A stretch of DNA of 64,000 bases, taken from contig CACRXP010000175.1 in the NCBI GenBank assembly GCA_902702965.1, positions 841,701-905,700 of the forward strand, given 5' to 3'. The notes under the pieces are model-generated. The model saw only the letters and a program-made list of their open reading frames with translations, was not told where the DNA came from and made no database searches. The translations under genes and the position numbers were made by a program. Within the stretch, counting starts at the first letter, position 1. Each line of letters starts with the position of its first letter. This stretch comes from Spirometra erinaceieuropaei. Its lineage: Eukaryota > Platyhelminthes > Cestoda > Diphyllobothriidea > Diphyllobothriidae. This document shows, piece after piece, positions 1 through 12,124 of this stretch.

Positions 1-2265
1 CTATACCTTCATTCGAAATGATCGTCAGGACATTGTTGGCGCTGGACCTCCAGCACTTTTCCGCGGTAGAAGGCAGCTGCTGGCTCCAGGTTTCACTCAA
101 AAATAAGTTTTTCTTACTCGTTGGCTGTGTCTATCGCCCTCCCAACGTCAACGACAATTTTGATCGTTTACTCTCATTGGCATTTCATGCTGCGGTCGAC
201 TTAAGCTTTAGGCATCAAACGGTTGCAGGTAACTTCAATCTTCCTGAAGTCCGCTGGTCTCCGCCTTCGTATGTTAATGTTTGCACTGCTAAACTGTACG
301 AAATTTTGGATCCGCTTACTTGCCGTTTTGCCCCTCGTAAGAAAATAATTAATGTCGGGACGAGGTTTTCCTACCCATATCCTTTCGCCGCAGGTTGCGC
401 AGACTTTCTCGTCGATTCCATCTTCAAAATGATGTTTCCTTTCTGCCCTTGATTTGTGATATTTTTGAGCGGACTAAAAGATTGTCCGATGAAAAACAGC
501 TAGCCGAAGAGGTCCAATTCACTGAAAGTCGTTCGTTAAATGTCTCGAAACCTTTCTCCCGAAAAGTACGAACTTACAGGAAGACACAGCATCTTGCCAT
601 CCGAGACGCCCTCGTGAATCCTATAGTTGATGCTCTGTTAACCGCTCATAGTTTCAACGCTTTCCTGTTCAAAGCATTTATTAAAAACTCGACCACTCAG
701 CTTCTGAACCATCCAGGCATTGACCGGGGCAGTTCTCGAAACTATAACTTTCACTGTATTGGATGTGACTGTTGCGATTCGGCGTTTTCGTCAATCTCAT
801 AGTCCTGGGCCTGATGGCGTCCCAGTAAGCATTCTAAAAGCGGATGCAAAGGCAATTTTTGCATCCCTCTTATGCAAGATATTTAATTTCGCCCTTCAAA
901 GTGAAACCTATCCTACTTCGTGGAAGGAATCACACGTTTAGCTCATTCTGGAGCATGGTCAGTCTACGTTATTTGATGGCTTTCGGCTAATAAACAACCC
1001 ACCGGCATTTTCTAAGATCTTACCGACACCGGCCAAATATGCGATGCTGTGTCACTTAACAGAGAATAAAATTCTGGGCACTGCACAGCATGGATTCCTT
1101 AAAGCTCGGTCTTGTGACATCTGCCAACTCTCTTTCTTTGACCATTTTATCCAATCTAGTGGCAATGGATTTGCAATTTACACAGTATATTTCGATTTCA
1201 CTAAGGCTTTTGATCGTGTTGACTAGGTTATTCTTCTCTTGAAATTGCCCTCTTTCGGCATAGGTGGCAAACTTCTGAATTTTATATCCTCTTACCTGGA
1301 CGCTCGTACAAAACGAGTTATGATTTCCAATGCTATGTCCAACCGCACATGTGAGAGGAGTGAAGTCATTCAGGGTAAGGCACTCGGCCCGCTTTTATTT
1401 AACCTTATTTTTAACGGTGTACCCCATTTATTTCAAAATGGCAAGCCCATCATGTATGCCGATAATCTGAAAGTTGCATGTAGGTATAAGCCGGCAGATC
1501 GTGACATAGGGCTTGAGCTCCCAAAGAACGACCTACAGGCCTTCGTGCATTGGTGTTACACATGGCGCCTTTCTCTTTCTTGGCATAAATGCTCAATCAT
1601 AGTGGTTGGCGACGACCAACAACCTCAACTAAGTATTGACGGTCACGACATAAATGTGCCTGGGATTATTAAAGATCTGGGCGTACCATGCTCCAAGAGT
1701 CTAAATCTTTCGGAACACTGCGCCCTGATAGTCTCCAAAGCACGTAGAACGACCGAATTTATCCTCCGAAATCTTAAAACTAACAATATTAGAATGCACA
1801 TTTATAAAATTGCGTTACACCCGTGGCCTGGAATACTGTTTATTTTTATTTAGCCTCATGCGTGCTGCTGAGCGAAAGAAAATAAAACCCGTCTAATTTT
1901 TTTACCAAGAGAGTTTAAACCGCAGAACACTGACATTTGTCTTACCAAGAATGTTGCCGGCTTACAGGCTTTGACTCTTTATAGTTTCATAGATTACAAA
2001 AGGGACTATTTTTACTATTTAAGCTTTTATATAATCGTACCTTTAACCCACTCACTGCTGTAAGACATCTTGTCCACCCCCGACGTAACAGTCACCGTGA
2101 GGTCTTTTTATCTCTTCCTCTGGCTCGTACCGTTAAATATCGTCGGTTCATTTCTGTAAATGCAATTGCTATTTGGAATGAAATACTCACGAATGTGAAG
2201 ATTCTGCAGAATTATCCTTTGCTTAAGGGGACTATTACCCAATTTTTGCATTCAGAAAAACTCCC
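1..2265 (+). mobile_element. Decayed non-LTR retrotransposon (LINE), endonuclease to C-terminus
   Basis: This is the body of a LINE cut by the window's left edge. Residues encoded at 18-452 carry an endonuclease pattern (a GCVYRPPN block, then GNFNLPEVRW, the usual GDFNLP box). A middle piece at 395-802 is in another frame, so at least one frameshift lies between. The reverse transcriptase runs in one frame from 720 to 1853, broken only by in-frame stops at 939-941 and 1224-1226. It shows SPGPDGVP, a YFDFTKAFD box A, a GKALGPLLFN block and a catalytic box reading YADN instead of YADD (1455-1466). The C-terminal region at about 2050-2265 has the RRFISVNAIAIWNE pattern common in CR1/Jockey-type LINEs. 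The copy cannot be active because of the stops, the frameshift and the changed catalytic aspartate. The clade is an inference from the C-terminal motif. Confidence 0.88.
720..1853 (+). pseudogene. Reverse transcriptase domain of the 5' LINE, two stops
   Basis: A single frame reads through fingers, palm and thumb of a non-LTR reverse transcriptase. Recognisable blocks in order are SPGPDGVP, FRLINNPPAFSKI (the usual FRPIS..P..SK), GTAQHGFLKARSC (the usual QHGFR..RSC), YFDFTKAFD, VIQGKALGPLLFN and MYADN. A nonsense codon separates the first and second blocks (939-941) and another follows box A (1224-1226). The second aspartate of the YADD box is replaced by asparagine, a residue that chelates metal in active enzymes of this family. 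Family membership is seen directly. Loss of activity follows from established knowledge of the catalytic residues. Confidence 0.85.
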
Positions 2266-5200
2266 ACAAATTTTGGGTGCTGAATCCACTGATCGACTAT
2301 ACCGTAGCGACGGCGTTTGTGGCCTCTAATCTCTATGCCCGGTCTCATCAGGGACGATTTCCTTAGCCAACAGTAACAGCTGTTCTTCGGTGTTTCTGTT
2401 CGAACCAGCCCCAACTTCATGAAAAGGATTGGCAACTGATCATATCCAACATAGGGCTACCCCTCCCTTTCTTGACTGTCGGCATTTCATGGGCAGCAGT
2501 TTTTTTCTCCTGAACCCTGCAAACTATAAAAAATCACCATCAACTTTATTTTTATGTACTTCTTGACGGAAATTTTTTTCACTGTTGGCCGCATTTGTAT
2601 CTAACGCTTCCCTGACAGTGCGTGTAAACTGGCATTAACTGCAATTATGATTATTACTAACTCAGCGAATGGAGTAGTCAATGGCAGATGCCCTTTTCAC
2701 ACGAAAAATTCCATCTCCTGATTTTTGACCCACAAAACATCCTCCATATTATTCGAGAATAATGAAATAAAGGAAGCGCAATCGATAAAAAACGGTGTCA
2801 GCCATATAAATACCCTTGACCTAACTCCACACGTCCGACAAATATCACCGAAATCCACTCGCCTGTGTAAACACATATGTAAGGTTTTCACCTTAAATGC
2901 GCTAAGAATAAAACTTTTCAATATGTACATTTTACTTCTCCCAGATTATTGCTCAAGCTTTTTCGACATAATGCGCCCAGACGACTGAAGGCATTCAGAC
3001 ACGTTTTACTGAATCGTTGTCCAGAAATGACGCCGTCCAGGGTCCATACTTAGAGCTATATCATAAATACGGTCTTCGATCCCTCTGGATCAGAAGACTC
3101 CAAAATAATCTGAACTGCGTATTCAAAGTGGCCCATGATCAAGATATTCTTAAAATGAATTTACGAATGAACCAAAAATCTCCCTGAAACACCAGAATAA
3201 ATAAATATTTTTTATTAAAGACCCGTCGGATTTCCATCAAAGCAAGTAGAAATAAATTTCCACATGAATTTTGGACGAAGTAGGCAGAATCTGTACAAAA
3301 TGCAATTCATAGTTCCTGAATTTACAGTCTGTTAAGAAAAATGATGAGCGAGCAGTGAAAAAACTCCATTTAAGAATTCGAAAATGATTGGATTAATTTT
3401 ACAGGAGAAAAGAACTCTCGCTCATAATAATATAAAAATGCGGACAGGAATGTATTGCATGTGGCAGTATATAATGGATTATAATAGGACATCGTCATGG
3501 CAGAAATAAATGTCAGCTTTGAGGGGTACGTACGCGGGTCGGAGAGGTCTGGTCTGAAGGTGGTATTGCATTCGGGATTCAGAACGGACATCGTTAGGGT
3601 AGAATTTATACGCCGAATAAGACTATTCGCGTCAAAGTGGCCAGACGAGAGGAACCATGACGCGATCGGCCACAGTCCGCTTCGAGCCCAGCCGAGGAGC
3701 GGGGAAGGAAGGTACGACCAAACTACTAGTAGACGGCCAAATTCGGAGGATCCCACCATCAGCGTCGACAGACAGCTTGAAGTGAAAATGAGGGGGATGG
3801 CATCGACAACCGCAAAATTCGTCGCTATGATGGAGAAGTGCTAACAGTGGACTAAGTGACCAATTAAAAACAAAGGGCTTGTAGAGATATAAACGACGGT
3901 TTCCACTTGATCTACCACTAAATTCCAGGAGGACCCTTTTCGAAGTCAAGAAGCCGAGCGTTCGGGAAGAAGACGGTTAAAAGTGACTTTATACTTTCCA
4001 GTGTAAGGTATTTGCGTAAATAGGATTTAAATACGGATAAATTAGGTGATGTCCTAATTTCTGGCGGGAGATTATTTCAACGGAAGGCATTTTCGGAAGC
4101 AAAATAGGGAGCACTTAGATGGAGTGCGAAGAGGCGACGGAATCACCATGAGAAGTTGCGGGTGGCATAAGACCGATCTCTCGGAGTGAGAGTGTCAGTG
4201 AGCGGAAGGTTGGAGCTAGAGCTGATGCGAAAAAGGAAGTAAAGGCCAGCTTCGAGTCTTCTAACATACAAAAACTTAATTTTTCGCCAGTTGACATGTC
4301 TGAGTATAAGAAGTGCCGGGGGCTACTTGAGAGAACAGTTTCCGAGTGAAAACACTCCGAACATTTTCGATCTTATAGCGGTTGCAGGAGCTCATTAAGC
4401 CAAGGAAAGGAAAGCAGTACTGGAAGACAGGACGAAAAAACATTTGATGGTTTTAGCTTCATTTCCGGAAGGAAAAAATTGTGAGACATGAATCCACATG
4501 TCTGCCCGGCTTTAACATGGATTCTATCTGCATGAGGTGATAAAGCAAGTTTATTTGGATAATTTTAACCAAGGTCCTTGATGGTAAAGTATTCTGAGAG
4601 TGGGTTATTTTGAAAAATTGTGCGACCAGGAAGTTTGGTAGGATCAAAAGACATGAAACTACACTTGGATTATGAAAACTCCATCTGCCATGTGGAACCC
4701 CATCTGCTTAAGCGCAGTAGATCGGCATAAATTTTTTTAAAGACAAACATTTAAGTTGTCTTAGAATATGAGGAAACACAATTGAGGTCATCGTCATAAA
4801 TTAAAGTTTGTGAATTTCTGAGTTCAGTCGAAATATGACCGATGCAAGGAAGTACTCGGTGGAGTGGAACGCCATCAGAGGCTCGTTTGAAGTCAGTGTA
4901 AGCGTCAGCGTCCCTTGTGTCTTTATCTTACCATCAGGATTACTGTTCCGTTGAGTAAAGTACGCTGGTAAAACAGGAGTGGTCCCGACAAAAGTCACAT
5001 TGAACATTGGCAAAGAAACCCATATCGTGAGGAACTGCATAGTAGCTATTAATAACTCCTTCCATAACTTTGAAAAACTGCATGTTGGGCGCACCGGCTG
5101 ACAGATGTTAGCGCTAGTTCAGAGTCCACTCTTGTGAAAGAGACCTTTATCCGCAACCTTCCAGTCACGTGGGTGGACGTTTCGACCAAAGGAAAATTAG

Positions 5201-7190
5201 AAAATATACGAAAACTGCCTAGAGAGTACGCAAACAAGCTTTTCGAGCCTATGTCGGAATTGGATCCGGGGCCAGAGACTCACATTCGCTAAGAGCAAGA
5301 TGTTTTTCTTCACATCTTCTTCTGTGAACTCGATTTTTTTTAATTGCTGCGTCGCTTTTTTCTGGCAGGCAAGTCTGCCTGGACAAAGTCGGTTTTATCG
5401 GTGAAAACAGATGTGAAAACGGCATAGGTGCTCTGCTTTATCGTCATTTTCGGTTATCTCTTCATCATTCCTTCCTTTCAACACTGCGAGCGTCTCTTTG
5501 TTACTTAACCTGCTGTCGATATACCTGAAGAGTAATTTGACATATCAACGGCCCCTTCCATAAGCTGCGCCTCGTGCTTCCTTCGCAATCCACGCATACT
5601 TGACCTTATTTCGTCTCTATTTTGGCGAAAGCAGGTGAATTTAGTGTAACCTAAAAGGAAAGTGAGGATTAGGACATGTTAATATACTAAAAGTCCAGAT
5701 GGTTCGCCCTGAATATTCAAAACACTGTTTTGTTTAAATAGGTTGAAAACAAATGTTATGAAGCAAATTCACCAATCGTTGCATCGATTTCCATGTTTGT
5801 CCCGTCCGGACTGTTGATCTTTTATTTTATGTGCTTCTGCAGTTTGTCATATTGTTTCTGATTATTGCTTCGTTCGGACACGCCCTACTTGTGTCCTCCT
5901 TCACGCAGGGCTTTCGTAACCGATCGGCTCTAGCTATTTTCCGCGTGTTTCTCTAACCACCCAGTGGCGGCCAGAGAACTCGAATAATGCTTATATGGCT
6001 ACCATAGACTCTGTATTTCTTCCGCACTATGGTTATTCTGATATAGTTCGAGGTGGAGGCGCCTAGACTAGCTTGTTGCATTTGTAATCCAAACTTACTG
6101 GGTTAGGGTTGGGCGAATAAGCCGCAATTAAGTCCATGGCGGGTCTCGTGGACCGTATGAAACAACTAAGAAAGACGATGTTGCGAAGGATTATCTGCCG
6201 TTCTAACGCAATCACATGCGAAGCCTACAAATTTCTTGTAAATTTTCGAGCCTAGCAGACGGGTTTTACGTAGTGTACCGTCAACTGGAGCGAGTTTTTT
6301 GGAATCATCGTAGTAGCGCAACTTGCATGCAGGTCTTTAGGAGAACGTCCCGGTTATTTGTGAGAGTTAAGCTGGCTCAGGGCGTATGGAATAACTTGGC
6401 GGTAAATACGTCTGCTTCTAAGATTGTTCGCCCATATTACGGCCGCATACACACGCAGGCTTCCGATGTATTGCGATTTTGATGCCGCCTTCAAGTGAGC
6501 GAAAGCTGCTGGCCGCCTGCAATGTTTTTGTTTTTGTTTGTGCAATGCTTTTGTGTGCCCTATTTTGCCGCTTCTTTCGCACATTGTTTTTCTCCTGTTT
6601 CTGTTTTCTGTCCTTCGTTCCCTATCATTCACTTGCGGCTTCGCCGTTAGCATTCCCCTTGCACCCTTTGGCGTTGCGGTTTGGTTTTCTACCGGTTAAC
6701 TGGTCCGTATTCTTGTGCAGGTTCCTGTGAAATGCCAGTGGAATCATCCAGTTTACGAATGTTCGGATAACTACCTTGGTGTGCTCACATCTTTGTTGCT
6801 CGCGATTAATTTGACCCTTTGTACTTGGCGTAGTATGAATTATTGTTGTGTCAATGCCGGTCTCTGATGATGCACATGTTAGATGTTCTCAATCATTTCT
6901 CTTAATTTCACTAAGTCATCTGCATTGATATATAGGCTGGTCACTCACGGGGGGTACACAGGTCTGCGACCGTCCACGTAGATGTGCAGATGTTCAGAAA
7001 AGTTGCATCCCCCTGGATTCTGGTGAGCTGCTATGAAACGGGACATTCTAAACGGATCCGGCGTTTTTCCTAATGCATGAATCGGTGAACCCAGCGGCTA
7101 AGCGGACCAGCATTAAATCATGACCGTTGTAAATGCGTGTACAAAAGGACCCTATCTTTTTTTCACTGATACCAGACTGAACCAGCCGTT
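2266..7190. other. Intergenic or intronic interval, no identifiable gene
   Basis: Neither strand holds a reading frame with a recognisable domain, RNA structure or repeat that I can tie to another part of the window. A stop-free, ATG-less stretch of about 68 codons at 5088-5292 on the plus strand (containing the run NLPVTWVDVSTKGKLENIR) reads more like protein than its surroundings and might be an exon or an old retroelement fragment. The 2460-3400 part is A+T-rich and the 3480-4300 part is more balanced. Confidence 0.5.
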
Positions 7191-7200
7191 CGGACACAGG

Positions 7201-7500
7201 ATGTCTTTCGATCTTCCCGTTCTCAAACCCGATACAATCGAAGAGGTTTTCTCTGACAAGTGTCAGCGAATCAACTTGGATTATTACAGCCTCTACCACT
7301 TTGATGAACTGACGATTGATGGACGCAAGTACCATTATCGTCTCTCCTCCAACGGCGACTTTATGACTGTGGTGGGCACCTTCAATGGCCAGTCCGTCCT
7401 CATGGTCTCAGTGTGGACGAACATGGACCATCAAAAGCGACTGCGAGAGATCCATCAGTGTATTTTGAAGAAGGAGATGCAGGGCGACACTCTGCCATAA
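7201..7500 (+). CDS. 99-aa protein of unknown family, paralogue 1
   Basis: A 99-codon frame starts at the ATG that is conserved in the second copy at 9419, so I chose it over the upstream ATG at 7120, whose 27 extra codons are not matched there. The product is soluble-looking, with no signal peptide or membrane segment. It is acidic near the N-terminus (PDTIEEVFSDKCQRI), then has short beta-like runs (FDELTIDGRKYHYRLSS, VVGTFNGQSVLMVSVW), and ends in a charged probable helix (NMDHQKRLREIHQCILKKE). It differs from paralogue 2 at 21 of 98 aligned residues and most base changes are silent, which is the pattern of purifying selection on protein. A polyadenylation signal lies 19 bases after the stop, so this looks like a complete single coding exon. 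A 5' non-coding exon is possible. I do not recognise the family and assign no function. Confidence 0.78.
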   Translation: MSFDLPVLKPDTIEEVFSDKCQRINLDYYSLYHFDELTIDGRKYHYRLSSNGDFMTVVGTFNGQSVLMVSVWTNMDHQKRLREIHQCILKKEMQGDTLP

Positions 7501-7518
7501 GCTTATGCGTATCTTCTA

Positions 7519-7524
7519 AATAAA
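7519..7524 (+). terminator. Polyadenylation signal AATAAA of paralogue 1
   Basis: A perfect AATAAA hexamer lies 19 bases downstream of the TAA stop of the 99-codon gene. The very short 3' UTR it implies is plausible for a compact flatworm gene. No equivalent hexamer follows paralogue 2 before the assembly gap. Confidence 0.6.
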
Positions 7525-9350
7525 AGTGCATTTAACCTCTCATACGGAGCGAAATGTTTTCTTTGTCAGAATGCGCAAATTTTCTGACGCGCCCGTTGAG
7601 CTCAGTGAAGACACGGACCCTGTGTTCCCTAATTTATACGCAGAGATTTTCGACAAGACGTTTGATTTCTCAGGAATTTGTCAGCTTGAACGTTTTTGGC
7701 ATTTTGGCTATTTAAAGCCATCAAAGACAGGCCGCCGTAGCAGAGATCTCGTAACTAGGGGCTAGCTAGTCGACAATCTTATATTGAAAGACGAGCACTA
7801 ACTCGCAAGTTAGGCACAGCGACATAAGTCAAGTCGAGCTCTGTGTAAATGCATCTGCTATTGTCACTCGGACGTTTTCATGGCGGCGACCCACCCAAGC
7901 CGGGCCACGAGTTGGATTTGTATGAACTGATCACACTGCTGCCGCAGTCAGCGGATGGACTTCTGTTTCGTTGGCTAAGTCCCATGTTCGACTTCGTTTA
8001 CAATGTTTTGGTCAAACTTCCCTGGCTTTAATATATGCGGCTGGGTGTTTAACAGTGGTGCATCTTGTCATCGCACTATGGCAATTAACTCAATTCTCGA
8101 GCAGGCCTTGCGCAATTTTAATTGTCACACTTTCGCACCGACCCTACTTTCCTGTTAAGATCAGATTTTGATTGTATTCAGACTTCATCGTATCGGGTGG
8201 ACGCTGTCTCTAAAACTCTAAAGCTCCCCCTAGACTTAATACCCACCATATAACCCAACATTGATCCTATGCCTAATACATTAACCTAACCCGGAAAAAA
8301 TCTGGACAATTTCCAGTGGGGTATCGGCAAGTCTATCTCACCCGATCTCTACACGGTCTCCCGTCTCTTTTTCGGCAGCACTTTTCGAAATATTTCCAAA
8401 ATATACGTCAACTTTAAAAGGTATAAATCTGTAAATCTTTCCGGCCGAGGTGCTTAGCTAGCAGAGTTGGGACAACATCGTATTTAAAGAAAATATGATT
8501 TCACAATTCATCGACGGTGTTTCTGAATCCATTCGCGGTCTCACAATCAACATAAACATTTACAAGGGTCGGGGAGCCGTCCGGTACGTTTTCTATGGTT
8601 GTGCCTGCCGGACTTTGAGCGTAAGAGACGATTTTCGAAAAACGCTGTCTGAGAACCACCAGCTAGTAGAACACACCGACTTAGTCTCGAATGAGCCAAT
8701 CCGCATTCGCTGCGCCGCATTGAGAGGCCATATCCAGCCGTCTGTGAAGGGTGGCCGATGTGCTTCGATGTTCTTAATCATCCACTAGACGAGTTCAGTG
8801 TTACCGCCATAAATCCATTGTCGTTACCATATGAATTCAACAAAAAAGTCAGCTCAAAACCTGGCTCTTGTCGGTTGGTTTATATACTGAGGCGACCACG
8901 GAGCCCGCAGCGTTTAGTCTTCATCGCAGATTTCTTCAGGTTGGCTGTCAGAAATCGTTGCTCGTGGAGAGGCATAAGATGGGGCATAACCGGAGCTGAC
9001 GCGATTAGCTGTGATCACGCCTCTATCAAGTAGATCAGCGGATTGACTTTGCTCCATGAGTTCTGCGGCGCCACAGGGGGTAGTTAGAATCCTCGTCGAC
9101 TGTTGTCTCGTGCTATCATTATTTGCACCGCATTTTGCTCTGCCGATCACCGACCTCGCTACACGTAATCCGAGCTACAGGCCTGACATCGGGTACTTCG
9201 AACCAGCTGAATGAATGTTTACACATAATGAACGATGTGTCTGTGGTGGATCGTTGAAGCGCTGCACCCCAAGCACAAGCCTGCGCTAACGTGTGCGTGT
9301 GTGCCACAGTAAGTCTAACGAACATTAGTCATACTGTTCGTTACAACTAT
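7525..9350. other. Interval between the two paralogues, nothing identified
   Basis: Frames of 60-97 codons occur here on both strands (for example 8495-8788 and 8758-9033), but none shows a domain, a paralogue or a codon-conservation signal, and they overlap one another. The interval should hold the 5' end and promoter of the second paralogue. I see no clear TATA element at a sensible distance. A short GT-rich run lies at 9290-9303. Confidence 0.45.
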
Positions 9351-9418
9351 CCATGCAAAGGAGCCTAGTCTTTCCTCACCGATGTCTCGTGTCTAGAGCA
9401 AACAGCCACGAACACGGG

Positions 9419-9787
9419 ATGTCTTTGGACTTACCTGAGGCCAAACCGGACACCATGGAGGAAATTTTCTCCGACAAGTGTCAGCGCATCAATCTGGACC
9501 ACTACAGCATCTACCACTTTGATGAATTAGTGATTGACGACCGCAAGTACCAGTATCGTCTCTCCTCCAAGGGCGACGTCATGACTTTGGTGGGTACTCT
9601 GAATGGTCAGTCCATCCTCATGGTCTCAGTGTGGACAAATATGGATCATGAGAACCGACTGCGGGAGATACATCAATACATTTTGCAGAGGGAGGCGCAG
9701 GGTGACCTTCCAAACGCTGATGGAAAGGGTAAACGCTTTAATCCACAACCTACTTTCCTTGCTTTGCTTTGTTTTTTTACATATTGA
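9419..9787 (+). CDS. Paralogue 2 of the 99-aa protein, 3' end uncertain
   Basis: The frame from the ATG at 9419 matches paralogue 1 from residue 1 (MSLDLP against MSFDLP) to the final leucine-proline near 9709. The bases just upstream of both ATGs also resemble each other (ACACAGG and ACACGGG), so the duplication took in some 5' UTR. Here the stop of paralogue 1 is absent and the frame runs about 24 codons further into NADGKGKRFNPQPTFLALLCFFTY, which has no counterpart. A candidate splice donor (AAAGG then GTAAAC, with GT at 9729-9730) lies about 20 bases after the homology ends, so the tail may be intron read-through and the real C-terminus could lie beyond the gap at 9961. No AATAAA follows within the available sequence. 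Function is unknown. Confidence 0.68.
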   Translation: MSLDLPEAKPDTMEEIFSDKCQRINLDHYSIYHFDELVIDDRKYQYRLSSKGDVMTLVGTLNGQSILMVSVWTNMDHENRLREIHQYILQREAQGDLPNADGKGKRFNPQPTFLALLCFFTY

Positions 9788-9960
9788 CGGTTCATATTTC
9801 TTCACCACTGCTATTACAACTGCCAAGGTAATACCAAAGTCACCGCCCGAGTAACCCGTGCCATTCGGTTCCCCCCATTTATGCCGGCGTAATGTTCCAG
9901 TTTTTTTTGAATTCGTACGGAGTGAAAATATCATTACACTGATGCTTGAGGCGGGTTAAC

Positions 9961-10007
9961 NNNNNNNNNNNNNNNNNNNNNNNNNNNNNNNNNNNNNNNN
10001 NNNNNNN
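9961..10007. other. Assembly gap (47 N)
   Basis: A run of 47 undetermined bases marks a scaffold join. Any reading frame that crosses it is unreliable. Confidence 0.99.
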
Positions 10008-12115
10008 GGAAATTCACAGACCGTTAACTTGTAGGACCAAAATCCAGTGGAGGAGAAGTTGCGGCTGACATTCCGCACGCAAATACCGTCGACAGTTAAT
10101 GAATATTGCGCGGCTATCCCGCTGTGGCTGATGGACATCGGTTTAAGTATTCATACCTCAAATTTCGGTTTACATCAATAGACCTTAGTTTAAACTAACT
10201 CACTCCAGACTAGCGGTTGATTTCCGAGGTTGTTAAAAAGCAACAAATTCTATCCGCTGACCGAATGAGCACTCCATATGGGCACAATCGGCTTCATCGA
10301 CTGATAGTTTTGTCTCTCGAATGCGACCCTGGTCGTCTCTAGTCCAGAAGGACAGTACTGACATGGGTGTCAATTGGATTACGGTATAAGAGACTTTATT
10401 AGCGTCTACATCACTCGCCTCCCTCAGAGCTGTCAGTTTCCAACAGCGAGCGTGGGGGCAGGGTCACATCACAGCTAATTCTCTCCTATCGATCGAGCCG
10501 AACTATGCACGCAACTTCACGTCAATCGAAGATTCTGTCAGGATGTGACTGCTATGCACGTCCCAGCTTCTCGCAGCTCCATCCTGGATCTGAGTTTCAG
10601 CCAGGGTCAGGTTGAAATGACCACATCGTGCTGCTAGTGCGACTGTCATTCCGTGGAGATTTCTGTCCATTCCTGAACCAACTGTGCGTCTCGTCGATTA
10701 CTTGTTTACCTAATTATACTTGGTACGACCGCGAGACTATGCCTGGTCATGCCAGCCTCGTTGGTGTCGCGAATTGTTTATGCGATACACCGTATCAGTG
10801 GGTCTGGAGAGTCCGAACCAGCGAAGATCCAGGAACCACTCCTGTGTGTTAACGGGCTGTGTTTTAGCAGGCTTTTGAATTGATTTTTTTTATCAGGCGG
10901 ATGTTCAGTACACGCGGATCTTGTAGGGATTGAGATATCGCCTCGGGCGCATGCAGACTTTCCAAGTATTGTGGAAACCCTGCAAGCAGCAGCGATTCGG
11001 GAGACGATGTCATCCCTGTTATTTTCACTCGGCAGTTGTCTCTTTCGAGGTGTTTGAAACTGTCCACCCGTTCCTCTCAACAGCAATTTTTTCCGAGGAG
11101 CTCCTTTTTCCCGTCAGGGATGCAGTCTGACAATACCTTGGCCTTTTCAGCGACTGATTTAGAGACTTCTTCCACCCGCGACACCACAGACTGTAGACCA
11201 CCAAAGCCTAAGACTAACAGGGCGATACCTTAAACGTAGTCGAGGTAACTCCGTCGTCATTCGGGTGCCCATTGGACACTTGTGTTGGTCCATTCAGCGA
11301 CAACAGACTGAAACCTTGTCGATAGCCAGACAGAATAGAGGGAGGGATTGTTTTGAACCAGAACTTGCGAACGGGTAGGCCGTGATCACGGCGGTGGCCT
11401 TGACCATCCTACTGCCCCAGGGAATCACAGTAGACGGGGTCGATCGGTGCGATGAAGTCTACAAAGTCGTCGGTCGATAGTAGCCCAGCAGGGTCCAAAG
11501 ATGCACCGCTGCCTCAATACTCTGTTAGTGCATCCACATTTGACTGGGAACCCACAATTGGTGACCTAACTCCTGAGGTATGCCTAATCTGGCGAAAAAT
11601 CACAAACCAATCTGGAACCAGTCCAAACGCATCCGCCAGCACGTCAAGCTAACAATAAGCAACCTCCAGTTAAATAGGGATGTAAAATAAATATTACGGG
11701 TACCATTTCGTTAATGAGAAAGAACAAGTTTTTTTTTTCGAAGAAAGTGCAAATGTCGGAAACGCGAAAATTCGTGTCCCATAAGCAGACTCAACTTTTA
11801 GAAGCACGCAACGCTTGCCCATGCAGGAAAAAATTAAGTAAAACGGTATAACGACAGTAGTATTTAGAATATTATTTTCATTTAATGTCCTCCAAAAATT
11901 AGTGTTATGTGACGTCTGGCACAAAGACAAGTGCATCCCGTGCGGTCACGTGTTTCAAGATCATTTCGCGCAAAATCGGTGTACTTTTTCTCTTTTGTTT
12001 TGTTCAATATGCAGTTACCCAAAGTAAGGAGGATTTCGCCGATAGAAGTGTTACAGGAATAAGACTTCCAACAAGCTCACATATTGACAGACTGGTCAGT
12101 GACTACTCAGTTTAA
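10008..12115. other. Interval with no identifiable gene
   Basis: The sequence is balanced in composition and carries only short overlapping frames (the longest, 10778-11086 minus, is 102 codons with no domain). If paralogue 2 is spliced, its next exon could lie here, but nothing in this interval resembles paralogue 1 downstream of its stop, so no exon can be placed. Confidence 0.4.
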
Positions 12116-12124
12116 GTAGAATTC

